Positions 9,045-17,515 of a stretch of 47,529 nt of DNA are shown piece by piece. Where the stretch lies: contig CAZAFM010000001.1 of NCBI GenBank assembly GCA_964484395.1, forward strand, positions 1-47,529. Reading direction: 5' to 3'. The stretch comes from CAZAFM01 sp964484395 (GTDB lineage: Bacteria > Campylobacterota > Campylobacteria > Campylobacterales > CAZAFM01). Within the stretch, counting starts at the first letter, position 1. Each line of letters starts with the position of its first letter. Made by a program: the position numbers and the translations under genes. The notes under the pieces were generated by a model. That model was not told the DNA's origin. It did no database searches and was given only the letters and a program-made list of their open reading frames with translations.

Positions 9045-10038
9045 TTTTTTGTGCCTCTATCTGCTTTAATAAATCAGTAAAAGACTTTTTGAATGCCTCA
9101 AGCCCTTCTACTAGAAGCTCCTGTGAGAGGGAGTCTATATCTACTCCTTTATCTTTTAGTAGCTTGAAGTAGTCTTCTAAGTCTGCATTATTTTTTGGCT
9201 TTAGAAGAATAGTGTTTCTGCTTTTTAGTAGTGCATCTATGGTTTTTGTAGGAATGGTGTTTATTGCATCTTTGTGCATAAGGTTGTCAACATAGTAGGT
9301 TTGAGGATACTCATCTCCCTTCACGCCTGTACTTGCAAATAGTGTTCTACACTTAGCAAGCCCCTCTTTTTCAGCTAGGTTGTAGATGTATTGTGCATTA
9401 TAAATCCCTAGCTTGCCCCTATCTAGCCCTTTTTCTTCCATAGTCTTATCACACTTTCTATCAAATCGACTAACAAAAACACTAAGAACAGTTGAGGCAG
9501 TTTTCTCTTTACAGAGGCTATGACCTTCTTTTATGGCTTCAATAGCCTTTTTGGCTTGTGCTGATGAGAAAATAAGTGTTACATTGACATTTATTCCTTC
9601 ACTTACAAGCTCTTTTATGACACTATATCCAGCCTCTGTTGCTGGGACTTTTATCATAAGATTCTCTCTTCCTATTTTAGCTACCAATCTCTCACCTTCA
9701 TCCACGCTTGCTTTTATATCATCACATAGACTTGGGTCTATCTCTAGACTTATAAATCCATCTCCATTTTTGTCATAGAAGGGCTTGAGAATATCTGCGG
9801 CTTGCTGTATATCCTCAATAGCTATACTTTCATATATCTCTTTAGCTGATAAATCTTTTAGCTCTTTTATTCTATCTTTGTAGCTTGGTGATTTTGAGAT
9901 AGCTTCATAAAAGATAGATGGGTTTGAAGTAGCACCACTTACAAGCCCATCTTTGGTATAGTCTAAAAACTCTTTGTGTAGAAAATCTCTCTCTATAAAA
10001 TCACACCAAATAGAGAAGTTGTGTCTATCTAAATACAT
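9034..10038 (-). CDS. tal: Transaldolase
   Basis: Transaldolase moves a dihydroxyacetone unit between sugar phosphates in the non-oxidative pentose phosphate pathway. GATSNPSIFYEAI (about residues 35-47) is the family's first signature. The Schiff-base lysine is K130 in LMIKVPATEAG. NVTLIFS and a later SRFDRKCD segment follow as expected. Its length of 334 residues fits the TalB-like class. It is 9 nt downstream of serB and overlaps pilT by 11 nt. Confidence 0.93.
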   Translation of the reverse strand: MYLDRHNFSIWCDFIERDFLHKEFLDYTKDGLVSGATSNPSIFYEAISKSPSYKDRIKELKDLSAKEIYESIAIEDIQQAADILKPFYDKNGDGFISLEIDPSLCDDIKASVDEGERLVAKIGRENLMIKVPATEAGYSVIKELVSEGINVNVTLIFSSAQAKKAIEAIKEGHSLCKEKTASTVLSVFVSRFDRKCDKTMEEKGLDRGKLGIYNAQYIYNLAEKEGLAKCRTLFASTGVKGDEYPQTYYVDNLMHKDAINTIPTKTIDALLKSRNTILLKPKNNADLEDYFKLLKDKGVDIDSLSQELLVEGLEAFKKSFTDLLKQIEAQKNAS

Positions 10039-10047
10039 ATATACCTT

Positions 10048-10668
10048 TCAAATGTAGTTTTTTATAAGCTCTAAGTTTTTTTCATCTATGATGATGTTTG
10101 CCTCTTTTTTGAGAATATCTTTTGCGCAAAATGCAACTCTTTTTTCAGCAAACTCAAACATTGATAGGTCATTTGCCCCATCTCCTACTACTAGCGTGTC
10201 TTTATATTGTACGCCAAATATTTTTTGAAGCTTTTGTATCATAGCACCTTTACTATGAGAGAAACACATCTCACCTGCTACTTTCCCACTTAAAACACCA
10301 TCTTTTGCATGTAGAGTGTTGCTAAAGTCCATATCAAAGCCTAGTTGTCCTCTTGCAGGAGTGGTAGCATTAGTAAACCCACCACTAAAGACAAACACCC
10401 TAAACCCACTCTTTTTTAAATAGGCTATTATCTCTTTTGCACCCTTGATAAAAGGTAGGTTTTTGCATATCTCATTAACTTTATCCTCTTTTAGTCCTTC
10501 AAGTAAGGCTACTCTTTTTGTGAGTGACTCAAAAAAATCAAGTCTTCCCTCCATTGCATCTTTTGTGATAGAAGCCACCTCTTTTTCAAGTCCTAGCTCT
10601 TTTGCAAGAAAGTCTATAGTCTCCCCATCCATAAGCGTTGAGTCAAAGTCAAAAACCGCTAAGTTCAA
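10048..10668 (-). CDS. serB: Phosphoserine phosphatase
   Basis: This HAD-superfamily enzyme performs the last step of serine synthesis, removing phosphate from phosphoserine. The nucleophile motif is FDFDSTLMDGE (D7 and D9), motif II is FSGGF (about 94-98), and motif IV is VVGDGANDLSMFE (about 161-173). At 206 residues it lacks the N-terminal ACT domain of some SerB proteins. It is the first gene of the minus-strand run that continues to pheA, and it is transcribed divergently from the MetF-like gene. Confidence 0.93.
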   Translation of the reverse strand: MNLAVFDFDSTLMDGETIDFLAKELGLEKEVASITKDAMEGRLDFFESLTKRVALLEGLKEDKVNEICKNLPFIKGAKEIIAYLKKSGFRVFVFSGGFTNATTPARGQLGFDMDFSNTLHAKDGVLSGKVAGEMCFSHSKGAMIQKLQKIFGVQYKDTLVVGDGANDLSMFEFAEKRVAFCAKDILKKEANIIIDEKNLELIKNYI

Positions 10669-10706
10669 TCCATTTCCCTATATTGTTTATTTGTATGCTA
10701 TTAAAT

Positions 10707-10720
10707 GTATTATATAATAC
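10707..10720. promoter_or_regulatory. Palindromic -10 region shared by divergent serB and metF promoters
   Basis: GTATTATATAATAC is a perfect 14-base palindrome and contains a TATAAT on each strand (plus strand 10713-10718, minus strand 10714-10709). It sits in the 85-bp gap between serB and the MetF-like gene, so one element could serve as the -10 for both directions. A weak -35 (TTGTAT, 10691-10696) lies 16 bp upstream on the plus side. Confidence 0.5.
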
Positions 10721-10753
10721 CCTCAATAAAAGAGATATAAGAGAGTAAATGCA

Positions 10754-11665
10754 ATGATAGAGCAGCTGATAGAAAAGCTACAAAATAGTGACTACATAAG
10801 TGCGGAGATAACTCCTAAAAAATCAGCCAGATTTGAGCCACCAATAGATGAGAAAAGGCATCAAAAAATTTTGCAAAAAAGTGATGCTTTTAGTATTACT
10901 GATAATCCACTTGCAAAGCTAAAATACAGCTCCATGCTAGCAGGTATAAAAATTCAAGAGAGGTATAAAAAACCTTCAATAGTTACTCTAAGCATGAGGG
11001 ACAAAAACCTTCTTGCTCTCCAATCAGAGATATTAGGAGGAAATGACTTTGGTGTTAGGCTTTTTTTAACTCTTACAGGAGACCCAGCAAAGCTTAGTGA
11101 CCACCCTCATTTAAAGGGTGTTTTTGAGGGAGATAGTTCACTACTTCTTCAAATCATACGACATCTAAATCTAAAGGTTGACTACTCAGGCAGAAATATA
11201 GTAGGTGAGGTTGATAAGATATACGCTTTTTCAGTTACCAACTCATACGCAAAAAACTTTGGAAATATCAAAAAGAAAATATCAAAAAAGATAGAAAATG
11301 GAAGTAGTGGGATAATAACGCAACCACTGTTTCATATAGATAATGCTAAAAAGCTACTTGAGATACAAAAAGACGCTAGGAGTTGCTTTGATGATACTAG
11401 GGCTAATTCGGAGCTGATATTTGGGTTTTTTCCTATTACTAAACTAAAAACAGCTCAGTTTCTCTCAGCCCATGTTCCTGGAATATATGTGCCAAACGAG
11501 CTTCTTGATCTACTTGTAAGTGCTGCTAAGATAGGGGAGGATGAGGAGTATAAAGTAGGGCTAGAGTATAGTAAAAACCTCTTTTCTAAACTCTACTCTC
11601 TACATCCAAAACTTCATATAATGAGTGCAAATAGATTTGAGGTGATAGAGGAGATACTCTCTTAA
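10754..11665 (+). CDS. metF: Methylenetetrahydrofolate reductase family protein
   Basis: The family reduces 5,10-methylene-THF to 5-methyl-THF, the methyl donor for methionine synthesis, using FAD in a TIM barrel. Here SAEITPKKSARFEPP is the expected first strand, VTLSMRDKNLLALQSEILG matches the conserved DRN...LQ helix, and LTLTGDP follows. A late GIITQPLF segment and a C-terminal LHIM strand also fit. At 303 residues it has normal length. The canonical N-terminal glutamate is present (AEITP). Divergence from textbook MetF leaves the exact substrate open. The gene stands alone on the plus strand and converges on cheW. Confidence 0.82.
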   Translation: MIEQLIEKLQNSDYISAEITPKKSARFEPPIDEKRHQKILQKSDAFSITDNPLAKLKYSSMLAGIKIQERYKKPSIVTLSMRDKNLLALQSEILGGNDFGVRLFLTLTGDPAKLSDHPHLKGVFEGDSSLLLQIIRHLNLKVDYSGRNIVGEVDKIYAFSVTNSYAKNFGNIKKKISKKIENGSSGIITQPLFHIDNAKKLLEIQKDARSCFDDTRANSELIFGFFPITKLKTAQFLSAHVPGIYVPNELLDLLVSAAKIGEDEEYKVGLEYSKNLFSKLYSLHPKLHIMSANRFEVIEEILS

Positions 11666-11678
11666 GGCTTTCGCCTTA
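11663..11678. terminator. Short hairpin shared by metF and cheW ends
   Basis: TAAGGC (11663-11668) pairs with GCCTTA (11673-11678) around TTTC. The hairpin contains the stop codons of both convergent genes. A T-rich GAAAGTTCTTTTT follows on the plus strand, which makes it a plausible terminator for metF and a weaker one for the chemotaxis genes. Confidence 0.5.
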
Positions 11679-12182
11679 GAAAGTTCTTTTTAAGAGAGCT
11701 TCTACTTTGAGTATAGTGATAATTCTATCATCTTTTTTACCAACTCCATAAATCATATCATCATTCCCTTTGATAGCTTCAGGTGCAGGGTCGATGTTGG
11801 ATTCTCTAATTCTTAGAGCCTCTGTTAGTCTATCAATGACAAAACCACCTGTATCTTCATTATGTTTGATAACTATATATCTAGTATCATCATTCTCTTT
11901 TTGAGACTGAAGGCGAAACTTCATTCTCAAATCAATAAGAGGTATAACATTACCCCTTAGATTAAAAACCCCAAGTACAAAATTCGGAGTGCTAGGAACT
12001 CTAGTGTACTCTATAGGCTTTATAATCTCTTGAATAGAGAGAATAGGTACTGCAAACTCTTCATCTCCTACGATAAACCCAACAAGCTGGATAATATCAT
12101 CATGCTCATTATTTGGACTGCTTTGCTCCTGTTGCTTTTGAAAAACTTCTTTTAGCTGGTCACTCACTCTCGGCCTCCACAT
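11676..12182 (-). CDS. cheW: Chemotaxis coupling protein CheW
   Basis: CheW links chemoreceptors to the kinase CheA in polar signalling arrays. The 168-residue protein is one CheW domain: VGFIVGDEEFAVPILSIQEI, then RVPSTPNFVLGVFNLRGNVIPLIDL (residues about 70-95), the classic N-L-R-G core. About 30 hydrophilic residues precede the domain. It overlaps the end of cheA by 23 nt and is the last gene of the cheV-cheA-cheW group. Confidence 0.95.
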   Translation of the reverse strand: MWRPRVSDQLKEVFQKQQEQSSPNNEHDDIIQLVGFIVGDEEFAVPILSIQEIIKPIEYTRVPSTPNFVLGVFNLRGNVIPLIDLRMKFRLQSQKENDDTRYIVIKHNEDTGGFVIDRLTEALRIRESNIDPAPEAIKGNDDMIYGVGKKDDRIITILKVEALLKRTF

Positions 12183-14601
12183 TTAGGTTTATGTTTCTTT
12201 TTACAACATTCATCAGGTAATCTGGTGAGTATGGCTTAGTAATATACTCAGTCATACCAACTTCTACACCTCTCATTCTATCACTCTTACTAGTTCTACT
12301 AGTAACAGCAATAAGAGGCATGTTTCTAAACTTGTTGTACTTCCTAATCTCACCCGCAAGAGTATATCCATCCATTCTAGGCATCTCTATATCTATAAGA
12401 ATAGCATCAAAGTCATGCTCGCCACTCTTTATCTTATCTAGTGCCTCTACACCATTACTAGCCTCTACTGTACTAACTCCTAGAGGTTTTAATGATTTGT
12501 TCATAATCTTTCTATCAGTACTACTATCATCAACTACAAGTATATAGTAATCAGATGGTTTGGTTTTCTCTTTTTTGGTTTTTTCTATACTCTCTTGAAC
12601 GCTTGTTTTTACATTTTTTGCTAAGTTCATCATGGCTGCTACATCTACAATAAGTGTGACTTTACCATCACCTCTTATAGTTGCTCCTGCTATTCCCTCT
12701 ATACCTTTTAAGTAGTAGCCAAGAGATTTGATAACAATCTCCTCTTGACCTATAAGGAAATCAACTATAACCCCTAGCTTGTTCTCAGCAAGCCCAACTA
12801 CTACTACATATGTCTCTTCAGAGCTTTCAAAAACCGTATCAACCCCAAACATATCAGCAAGTCTTACAAGTGGTAATACTTCATTTCTTAGCTTAAGTAC
12901 ACTTCTGCCCTCAACGGTATATATCTCATCTGTACTTATCCTAACAGTCTCAAGAACTGAGGCAAGCGGAACTGCATAGTACTCCTCTTGAGCGCCTACT
13001 AGTAGGGCTTGTATGATGGCTAGGGTTAGAGGGATTTTAAGTTTTATTACTGTTCCCTCACCTTTTACACTATCTACATCTATAATACCATTTAGTTTTT
13101 CTATGTTGGTTTTTACAACATCCATACCAACACCACGACCAGAAACATTGGTTATCTGAGCAGCGGTTGAAAATCCGGGCTTGAATATGAGGTTAAAAGA
13201 CTCTTTTTCACTCATACTATCAGCCTCTTTTTCGCTAATAACACCCTTTTCAAATGACTTCTGTCTTAAAGCTTCAGCATCAAGTCCTTTACCATCATCT
13301 TTTATCTCTATAACGATGTGGTTTCCTTCATTATAAGCCTTTAAATCAACTGTTCCTTGCTCTCCTTTACCATTTGCAACTCTTACATCTGGCGTCTCTA
13401 TACCGTGGTCACAAGAGTTTCTAATGATGTGTACAAGAGGATCACCTATCTCTTCAACAATTGACTTATCAAGCTCAGTATCTTCACCTGATATGTTTAG
13501 TTCTATATTTTTATTTAGCTCACGGGAGAGGTCTCTAACCATTCTTGGGAACTTGTTAAAGACCTTTCCAATAGGTAGCATTCTTGTTTTCATAACAGCT
13601 ATTTGAAGGTCAGTTGTGACTATAGATATACTTGAAACAACTTGGTTTAGTTCCTCTAAAAACTTCTCACCCTCATATCGCTCTTCTACATCATCATAGA
13701 TCTTAAGAAGTCTGTTTTTACCAAGAACAAGCTCACCAATGAGGTTCATAAGATGATCAAGTCTTCTTACCTCAACCCTAATAGTCTGCTCCACATTAGT
13801 AGCTGGAGTTTTTGGCTCATCTTTTTTAGGAGCGGCTTTGCTAGCAGGTTTTGGAGTCTCTTTTTTAGGTGGAGGGGTCTCTTTTTTAGGCTCTGCTTTA
13901 GGTGGTGTAGCTTTTGGCTCCTCTTTTGGAGGCTCTTCTTTTTTTGTCTCAGCTGGTGCATCGGGGTCTTTTGGAAGAGGAATACCTAAATCCTCTCCTT
14001 TGGCTATCTTCTCTTCTCTTCTCTTTTTGTCCTCTTCTTGTCTTTTGGCTAGAAGTCTCTCAATCTCATCTTCTACCTCTTCAGGACTCATATTTGCGTA
14101 ATCAAGCTCATCTTCTTCATCACTATCTTCAGCCTTACTTTCACCACTCTCTTGAGAAGCCTCTTCTTTTGGTGCTTCATCACTACTACTAGCTTCTACA
14201 CTATTAGGGTCTTCACCATTTGATACTGCACTTAATCTTGCACATATATCCTCTATCTCCATAGCATCTTGATCTGTTCCGTTATCTCTTATATATGATA
14301 GAAGTCCCTTCATCATATCTATGGATTCAAGTACTACATCCATAACATCAGAATCGATTTTTAAATCACCATGTCTTGCCTTGTTAAGTACATCTTCCAT
14401 GTGGTGTGTTAGTTTTGTGAGTATGTCAAAGTTCAAAAAAGAACTAGAACCCTTGATGGTGTGGGCAACTCTAAATATCCGATTGAGTAGTTCTAGATCT
14501 TCAGGGTTGCTTTCAAGCTCGACCAAGTCTTGGTCAAGCTGTTCTATCATCTCAAAAGCTTCAATCAGGAAGTCTTCTAAAATCTCTTGCATTTCATCCA
14601 T
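12160..14601 (-). CDS. cheA: Chemotaxis histidine kinase CheA with C-terminal receiver domain (CheAY)
   Basis: CheA phosphorylates CheY in response to receptors. The HPt domain has its phospho-acceptor in VAHTIKGSSSF (H47). Residues about 130-270 are a highly charged, Pro/Lys/Glu-rich linker (acidic, then KKEEPPKEEPK-type repeats), with no clear P2 domain. The dimerisation domain (VRRLDHLMNLIGELV), ATPase N box HIIRNSCDHGIE, G boxes DDGKGLD and GRGVGMDVV, and a CheW-like domain follow. The last 120 residues are a receiver with VVDDSS, the phospho-aspartate in AILIDIEMPRMDGY, and the KP lysine of YITKPYS. This CheA-CheY fusion is typical of Campylobacterota, where the receiver may act as a phosphate sink. 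The 813-residue length fits. Confidence 0.96.
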   Translation of the reverse strand: MDEMQEILEDFLIEAFEMIEQLDQDLVELESNPEDLELLNRIFRVAHTIKGSSSFLNFDILTKLTHHMEDVLNKARHGDLKIDSDVMDVVLESIDMMKGLLSYIRDNGTDQDAMEIEDICARLSAVSNGEDPNSVEASSSDEAPKEEASQESGESKAEDSDEEDELDYANMSPEEVEDEIERLLAKRQEEDKKRREEKIAKGEDLGIPLPKDPDAPAETKKEEPPKEEPKATPPKAEPKKETPPPKKETPKPASKAAPKKDEPKTPATNVEQTIRVEVRRLDHLMNLIGELVLGKNRLLKIYDDVEERYEGEKFLEELNQVVSSISIVTTDLQIAVMKTRMLPIGKVFNKFPRMVRDLSRELNKNIELNISGEDTELDKSIVEEIGDPLVHIIRNSCDHGIETPDVRVANGKGEQGTVDLKAYNEGNHIVIEIKDDGKGLDAEALRQKSFEKGVISEKEADSMSEKESFNLIFKPGFSTAAQITNVSGRGVGMDVVKTNIEKLNGIIDVDSVKGEGTVIKLKIPLTLAIIQALLVGAQEEYYAVPLASVLETVRISTDEIYTVEGRSVLKLRNEVLPLVRLADMFGVDTVFESSEETYVVVVGLAENKLGVIVDFLIGQEEIVIKSLGYYLKGIEGIAGATIRGDGKVTLIVDVAAMMNLAKNVKTSVQESIEKTKKEKTKPSDYYILVVDDSSTDRKIMNKSLKPLGVSTVEASNGVEALDKIKSGEHDFDAILIDIEMPRMDGYTLAGEIRKYNKFRNMPLIAVTSRTSKSDRMRGVEVGMTEYITKPYSPDYLMNVVKRNINLNVEAESE

Positions 14602-14632
14602 TACGGGCTCCTTGATGTTGTAATCTCATTGA

Positions 14633-15586
14633 TTATTGTTCGTCTAAATGGTTTTTTATAACTCTTGCAACTTCAGTATAAAACTGGTTTGCATCAAACT
14701 TGACTAGATAAGCTTCTCCACCTACTTCAGCACTGTTAAGTATATTAAACTGATTACTTATAGAGGAGTTAAAAACTATTGGAATAGATTTGAATCTAGG
14801 GTCATCCTTGACTTTAGCTGCAAAGTGAAACCCATCCATTCGAGGCATTTCTACATCACTTATAATTATTTTTAGCTCTTTTTTAAGCTCATCCCCATAC
14901 TTTTGATACAACTCCTCAAGTTTTGCAAGACCCTCTTCACCATCATTTGCCTCAACAGTGGTAAAGCCCATTTTGGTAAGAGTATCTTTTACGACCTTTT
15001 TGGCTATTTTGCTATCTTCTAGAACAAGTGCAAACCCACTGAAGATTTTTTTACTATCATCATCAGTCAGCTCCTCAGGTTTATAAAATCCTAAATCCTC
15101 CACCACACTCTCAAGATCAAGGATTAAAAGCACTTCATCATTCTCTATTCTGGTAACTCCTGTGATTTTACCTTTGTCAGCTGAACCACTACCACTAAAG
15201 CCCGCAGGTTCTATGTTTTTCCAGTTAATTCGTCTTATTCTCTTTGCTTCATGAACAATAAAGCCTATAAGAAGATTGTTAAACTCAGCTATTATAACTC
15301 TTGGTTTTATTTTTTTATTTTTAGGTACATCTATGTTGAGCCACTTTGCTAGATTAATAACTGGTATAACCACACCTCTAAGGTCAAATATACCTTCAAC
15401 AAAAGTCGGTACACCCGGTATTTCTGTAAGTTTTGGAAGTCTTATTATCTCATTTACTTTGGCTACATTAACTCCATATATACCCTCATAAACTCTCTCT
15501 GCTTCTTGTTTCATAATCCTAAAATCAACAAGTTCCATTTCATTGTTACCTGCAATGAGGGCGCTATCTTTGTTAGAGCCAGCCAT
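14633..15586 (-). CDS. cheV: Chemotaxis coupling/receiver protein CheV
   Basis: CheV joins a CheW-like coupling domain to a receiver. Residues about 20-165 are CheW-like, with VPTFVEGIFDLRGVVIPVINL. Residues about 180-317 are a receiver with LVLEDSKIAKK, the phospho-aspartate in KIIISDVEMPRMDGF, and VKFDAN at the position of the usual KP loop. The conserved K-P lysine-proline is changed: the sequence reads YLVKFDA, so lysine is kept but proline is lost. At 317 residues it is typical. It lies 31 nt upstream of cheA and 9 nt after the phosphoesterase gene. Confidence 0.94.
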   Translation of the reverse strand: MAGSNKDSALIAGNNEMELVDFRIMKQEAERVYEGIYGVNVAKVNEIIRLPKLTEIPGVPTFVEGIFDLRGVVIPVINLAKWLNIDVPKNKKIKPRVIIAEFNNLLIGFIVHEAKRIRRINWKNIEPAGFSGSGSADKGKITGVTRIENDEVLLILDLESVVEDLGFYKPEELTDDDSKKIFSGFALVLEDSKIAKKVVKDTLTKMGFTTVEANDGEEGLAKLEELYQKYGDELKKELKIIISDVEMPRMDGFHFAAKVKDDPRFKSIPIVFNSSISNQFNILNSAEVGGEAYLVKFDANQFYTEVARVIKNHLDEQ

Positions 15587-15595
15587 ACAATCTCC

Positions 15596-16351
15596 TTAAA
15601 AATTTTGAAAGGATAGGGTTAAATCCCTTTTATCAAATTCTACTAAAAAAAAACTTTTTTTACAAATCAAAGCTGGCACAGAGGCGTATGTTTTGCCATT
15701 TTTGTTGTATATTAGCCCTTGGTGGTAGTGACCTTCTATTAAATAGTCACTGTTTACCTTTGTAAGCCTTTTTTCTGCTAGATTTTCAAAGTTACCTAAC
15801 TTGTTGCATAGCTTCTTATGTTCTAGGCTTCGAAATATTGCGCTACTCATTCTGTTTTTAAGAAGAGTATCTAGCTTGCCTAGTGGATATATTACTAATG
15901 GGCTTTCTACAGATTTCCTATATATCTCATAAAAAAGCCCAACATCTAAGTCCCCATGAGCTAAAGTTACGCTTTGACTGCCTATTTTAGCGTTTAGTGG
16001 CTGAAAACCTCTTGGAATTACAAGAGATTTAGCAAAAAGTTTTGTTAAGTTAAAGTCATGATTTCCTTCAAAAATAACTATTTCAAGCTTTGAGGATAGT
16101 GTGTTTATGAGGTCTATAACCTCTTTGTTTCTAGATATGCTATCTCGAACATAGTAACTCAAAAAATCAAAATTATCACCTAGGAGTATAAGCTGAGAGG
16201 TGCTTAGCTTACCCTTGCTAAGTAGTTCTAAAAATTCTAGTAGATGAGGTCTAGTGGTTTTGTTGTAGTGTGCATCTGAAAGTATAAATGCACCATTTTT
16301 AAGAGTGAAACTATGGTGCATAGGCGATTTTAGGAAGTCCCTCACTCTCAT
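15596..16351 (-). CDS. Metallophosphoesterase, LpxH-like
   Basis: The 251-residue protein carries the full calcineurin-like metal-site series: FILSDAHYN, LLGDNFDF, EGNHDFN, LAHGDLD and EGHYHQG. This layout resembles UDP-2,3-diacylglucosamine hydrolase (LpxH), which makes lipid X in lipid A synthesis. However, canonical LpxH has GNRDF where this protein has GNHDF, so the substrate is not certain. Its start lies 41 nt inside the end of argC, an unusually deep overlap. The N-terminal residues up to HHSFTLKNGA are therefore encoded within argC, and a later start, such as one nearer FILSD, cannot be excluded. Confidence 0.75.
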   Translation of the reverse strand: MRVRDFLKSPMHHSFTLKNGAFILSDAHYNKTTRPHLLEFLELLSKGKLSTSQLILLGDNFDFLSYYVRDSISRNKEVIDLINTLSSKLEIVIFEGNHDFNLTKLFAKSLVIPRGFQPLNAKIGSQSVTLAHGDLDVGLFYEIYRKSVESPLVIYPLGKLDTLLKNRMSSAIFRSLEHKKLCNKLGNFENLAEKRLTKVNSDYLIEGHYHQGLIYNKNGKTYASVPALICKKSFFLVEFDKRDLTLSFQNF

Positions 16352-17321
16352 CTAGGTTAAACATTATATTCATAGCAGCTACTGCTTGAGATGATGCACC
16401 TCTTAGTAGATTATCTATTGCAACTGAAAGATACAAAGACTCTTTTTTTATATCAGCATAGATATCACAAAAGTGTGTTCCACTTACATGTTTTATTTGA
16501 ACTGGAGCATCTTTTATGCGGATAAAGTCCTCGTTTTTATAAAACTCTCTTAATCTCTCTTTAGGGTCTATATCTCTATCTAGCTTAGCATAGATAGATA
16601 CTAACATACCTCTTGTTATGGGGATTAGTTGTGGAACAAAGTTTATATTGTATGTTTTGTTTGAGAGAAGCTTGCTTTTTTCCTCTATCTCTACACTGTG
16701 ACGATGTCTAAGAGGGTTGTATGCGAACATATTTTCATTTACACTAACAAAGTGAGTATTAGTTATACACTTCTTGCCAGCCCCACTTATCCCGCTTTTA
16801 GCATCAAGGTATATAGGCTCACCATCTTCTATATACTCAAAAAAGGGCGCCATTCCTAGTAAAGACGCCGTAGGGTAGCATCCTGGAGAGGCTATTAGGT
16901 TTTTTTGTTTTAGGGTCTCTCTAAAAAGCTCCACCAAGCCATATCCTGCAGAGCTTAGATTCTCTTTGTCTATATGAGGGCAGTAGCTACTTTCATAGTT
17001 TTCTAAATCCAAACGATAATCAGCTGAGAGATCAACTACCTTTACCCCAAGTGATAAAAGCTCTTTTGCAAAGCCCATAGACTCTTTATGAGGTAGGGCT
17101 AGAAGTGCTACTTCAGCTAGCTCTGCAATCTCTTTGGCACTAGCTTTGCTGACATCCTTCTTGTAGACCCCATCTAAGAAGGGGTGAAGTTTCTCAGTAC
17201 TACTATCACCACTACTATTTGCAAGATATGTAATCTCAAAGTTTTTGTGATACATAAGGATTTTAATAAGTTCTGCTCCAGTGAAGCCACTAACACCAAC
17301 AATTGCCACAGATATCATCAT
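16311..17321 (-). CDS. argC: N-acetyl-gamma-glutamyl-phosphate reductase
   Basis: ArgC performs the third step of arginine synthesis, NADPH-dependent reduction of N-acetylglutamyl phosphate. The Rossmann motif is VAIVGVSGFTGAELI (residues 5-19), and the catalytic cysteine is C148 in ASPGCYPTA. GISGAGK and the HRHSVEIE region follow as in the family. It has 336 residues. Two adjacent ATG codons open the gene; the first overlaps the thiS stop (ATGA). The 3' end overlaps the phosphoesterase gene by 41 nt. Confidence 0.95.
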   Translation of the reverse strand: MMISVAIVGVSGFTGAELIKILMYHKNFEITYLANSSGDSSTEKLHPFLDGVYKKDVSKASAKEIAELAEVALLALPHKESMGFAKELLSLGVKVVDLSADYRLDLENYESSYCPHIDKENLSSAGYGLVELFRETLKQKNLIASPGCYPTASLLGMAPFFEYIEDGEPIYLDAKSGISGAGKKCITNTHFVSVNENMFAYNPLRHRHSVEIEEKSKLLSNKTYNINFVPQLIPITRGMLVSIYAKLDRDIDPKERLREFYKNEDFIRIKDAPVQIKHVSGTHFCDIYADIKKESLYLSVAIDNLLRGASSQAVAAMNIMFNLDESEGLPKIAYAP

Positions 17322-17515
17322 CCGCCTCCTACAAAGCTCAGTAGCTCTAGCTTGTCATTATCCTCTATCTTTTGAGTGCTCCAATTCTCTTTTTTAACTA
17401 TATTTGTGTTTAGTGCTACACCCATAACTCTATCTTGCAGCTTTAGTTCATCTATTAGCTCTTCTATGGTTTTAGAGTTTGTTTCTAGTTTTTCTCCATT
17501 TACTTCAACTATCAT
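17318..17515 (-). CDS. thiS: Sulfur carrier protein ThiS
   Basis: ThiS carries a C-terminal thiocarboxylate that donates sulfur for the thiazole ring of thiamine. I take the ATG at 17513-17515 as the start because it has AGGA about 5 nt upstream and gives a 65-residue ubiquitin-like protein starting MIVEVNGEKLE. A longer frame exists but runs back into the kinase gene. It ends LLSFVGGG, matching ThiS proteins that finish in FVGGG. The gene overlaps the kinase end by 11 nt and argC by 4 nt. No other thi genes are nearby, so its placement is odd but not unusual for this phylum. Confidence 0.88.
   Translation of the reverse strand: MIVEVNGEKLETNSKTIEELIDELKLQDRVMGVALNTNIVKKENWSTQKIEDNDKLELLSFVGGG

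Noticed and set aside
13753..14192. Several overlapping ORFs opposite the CheA linker
   Set aside because: They mirror the repetitive Pro/Lys/Glu codons of the CheA linker and have biased, low-complexity proteins.
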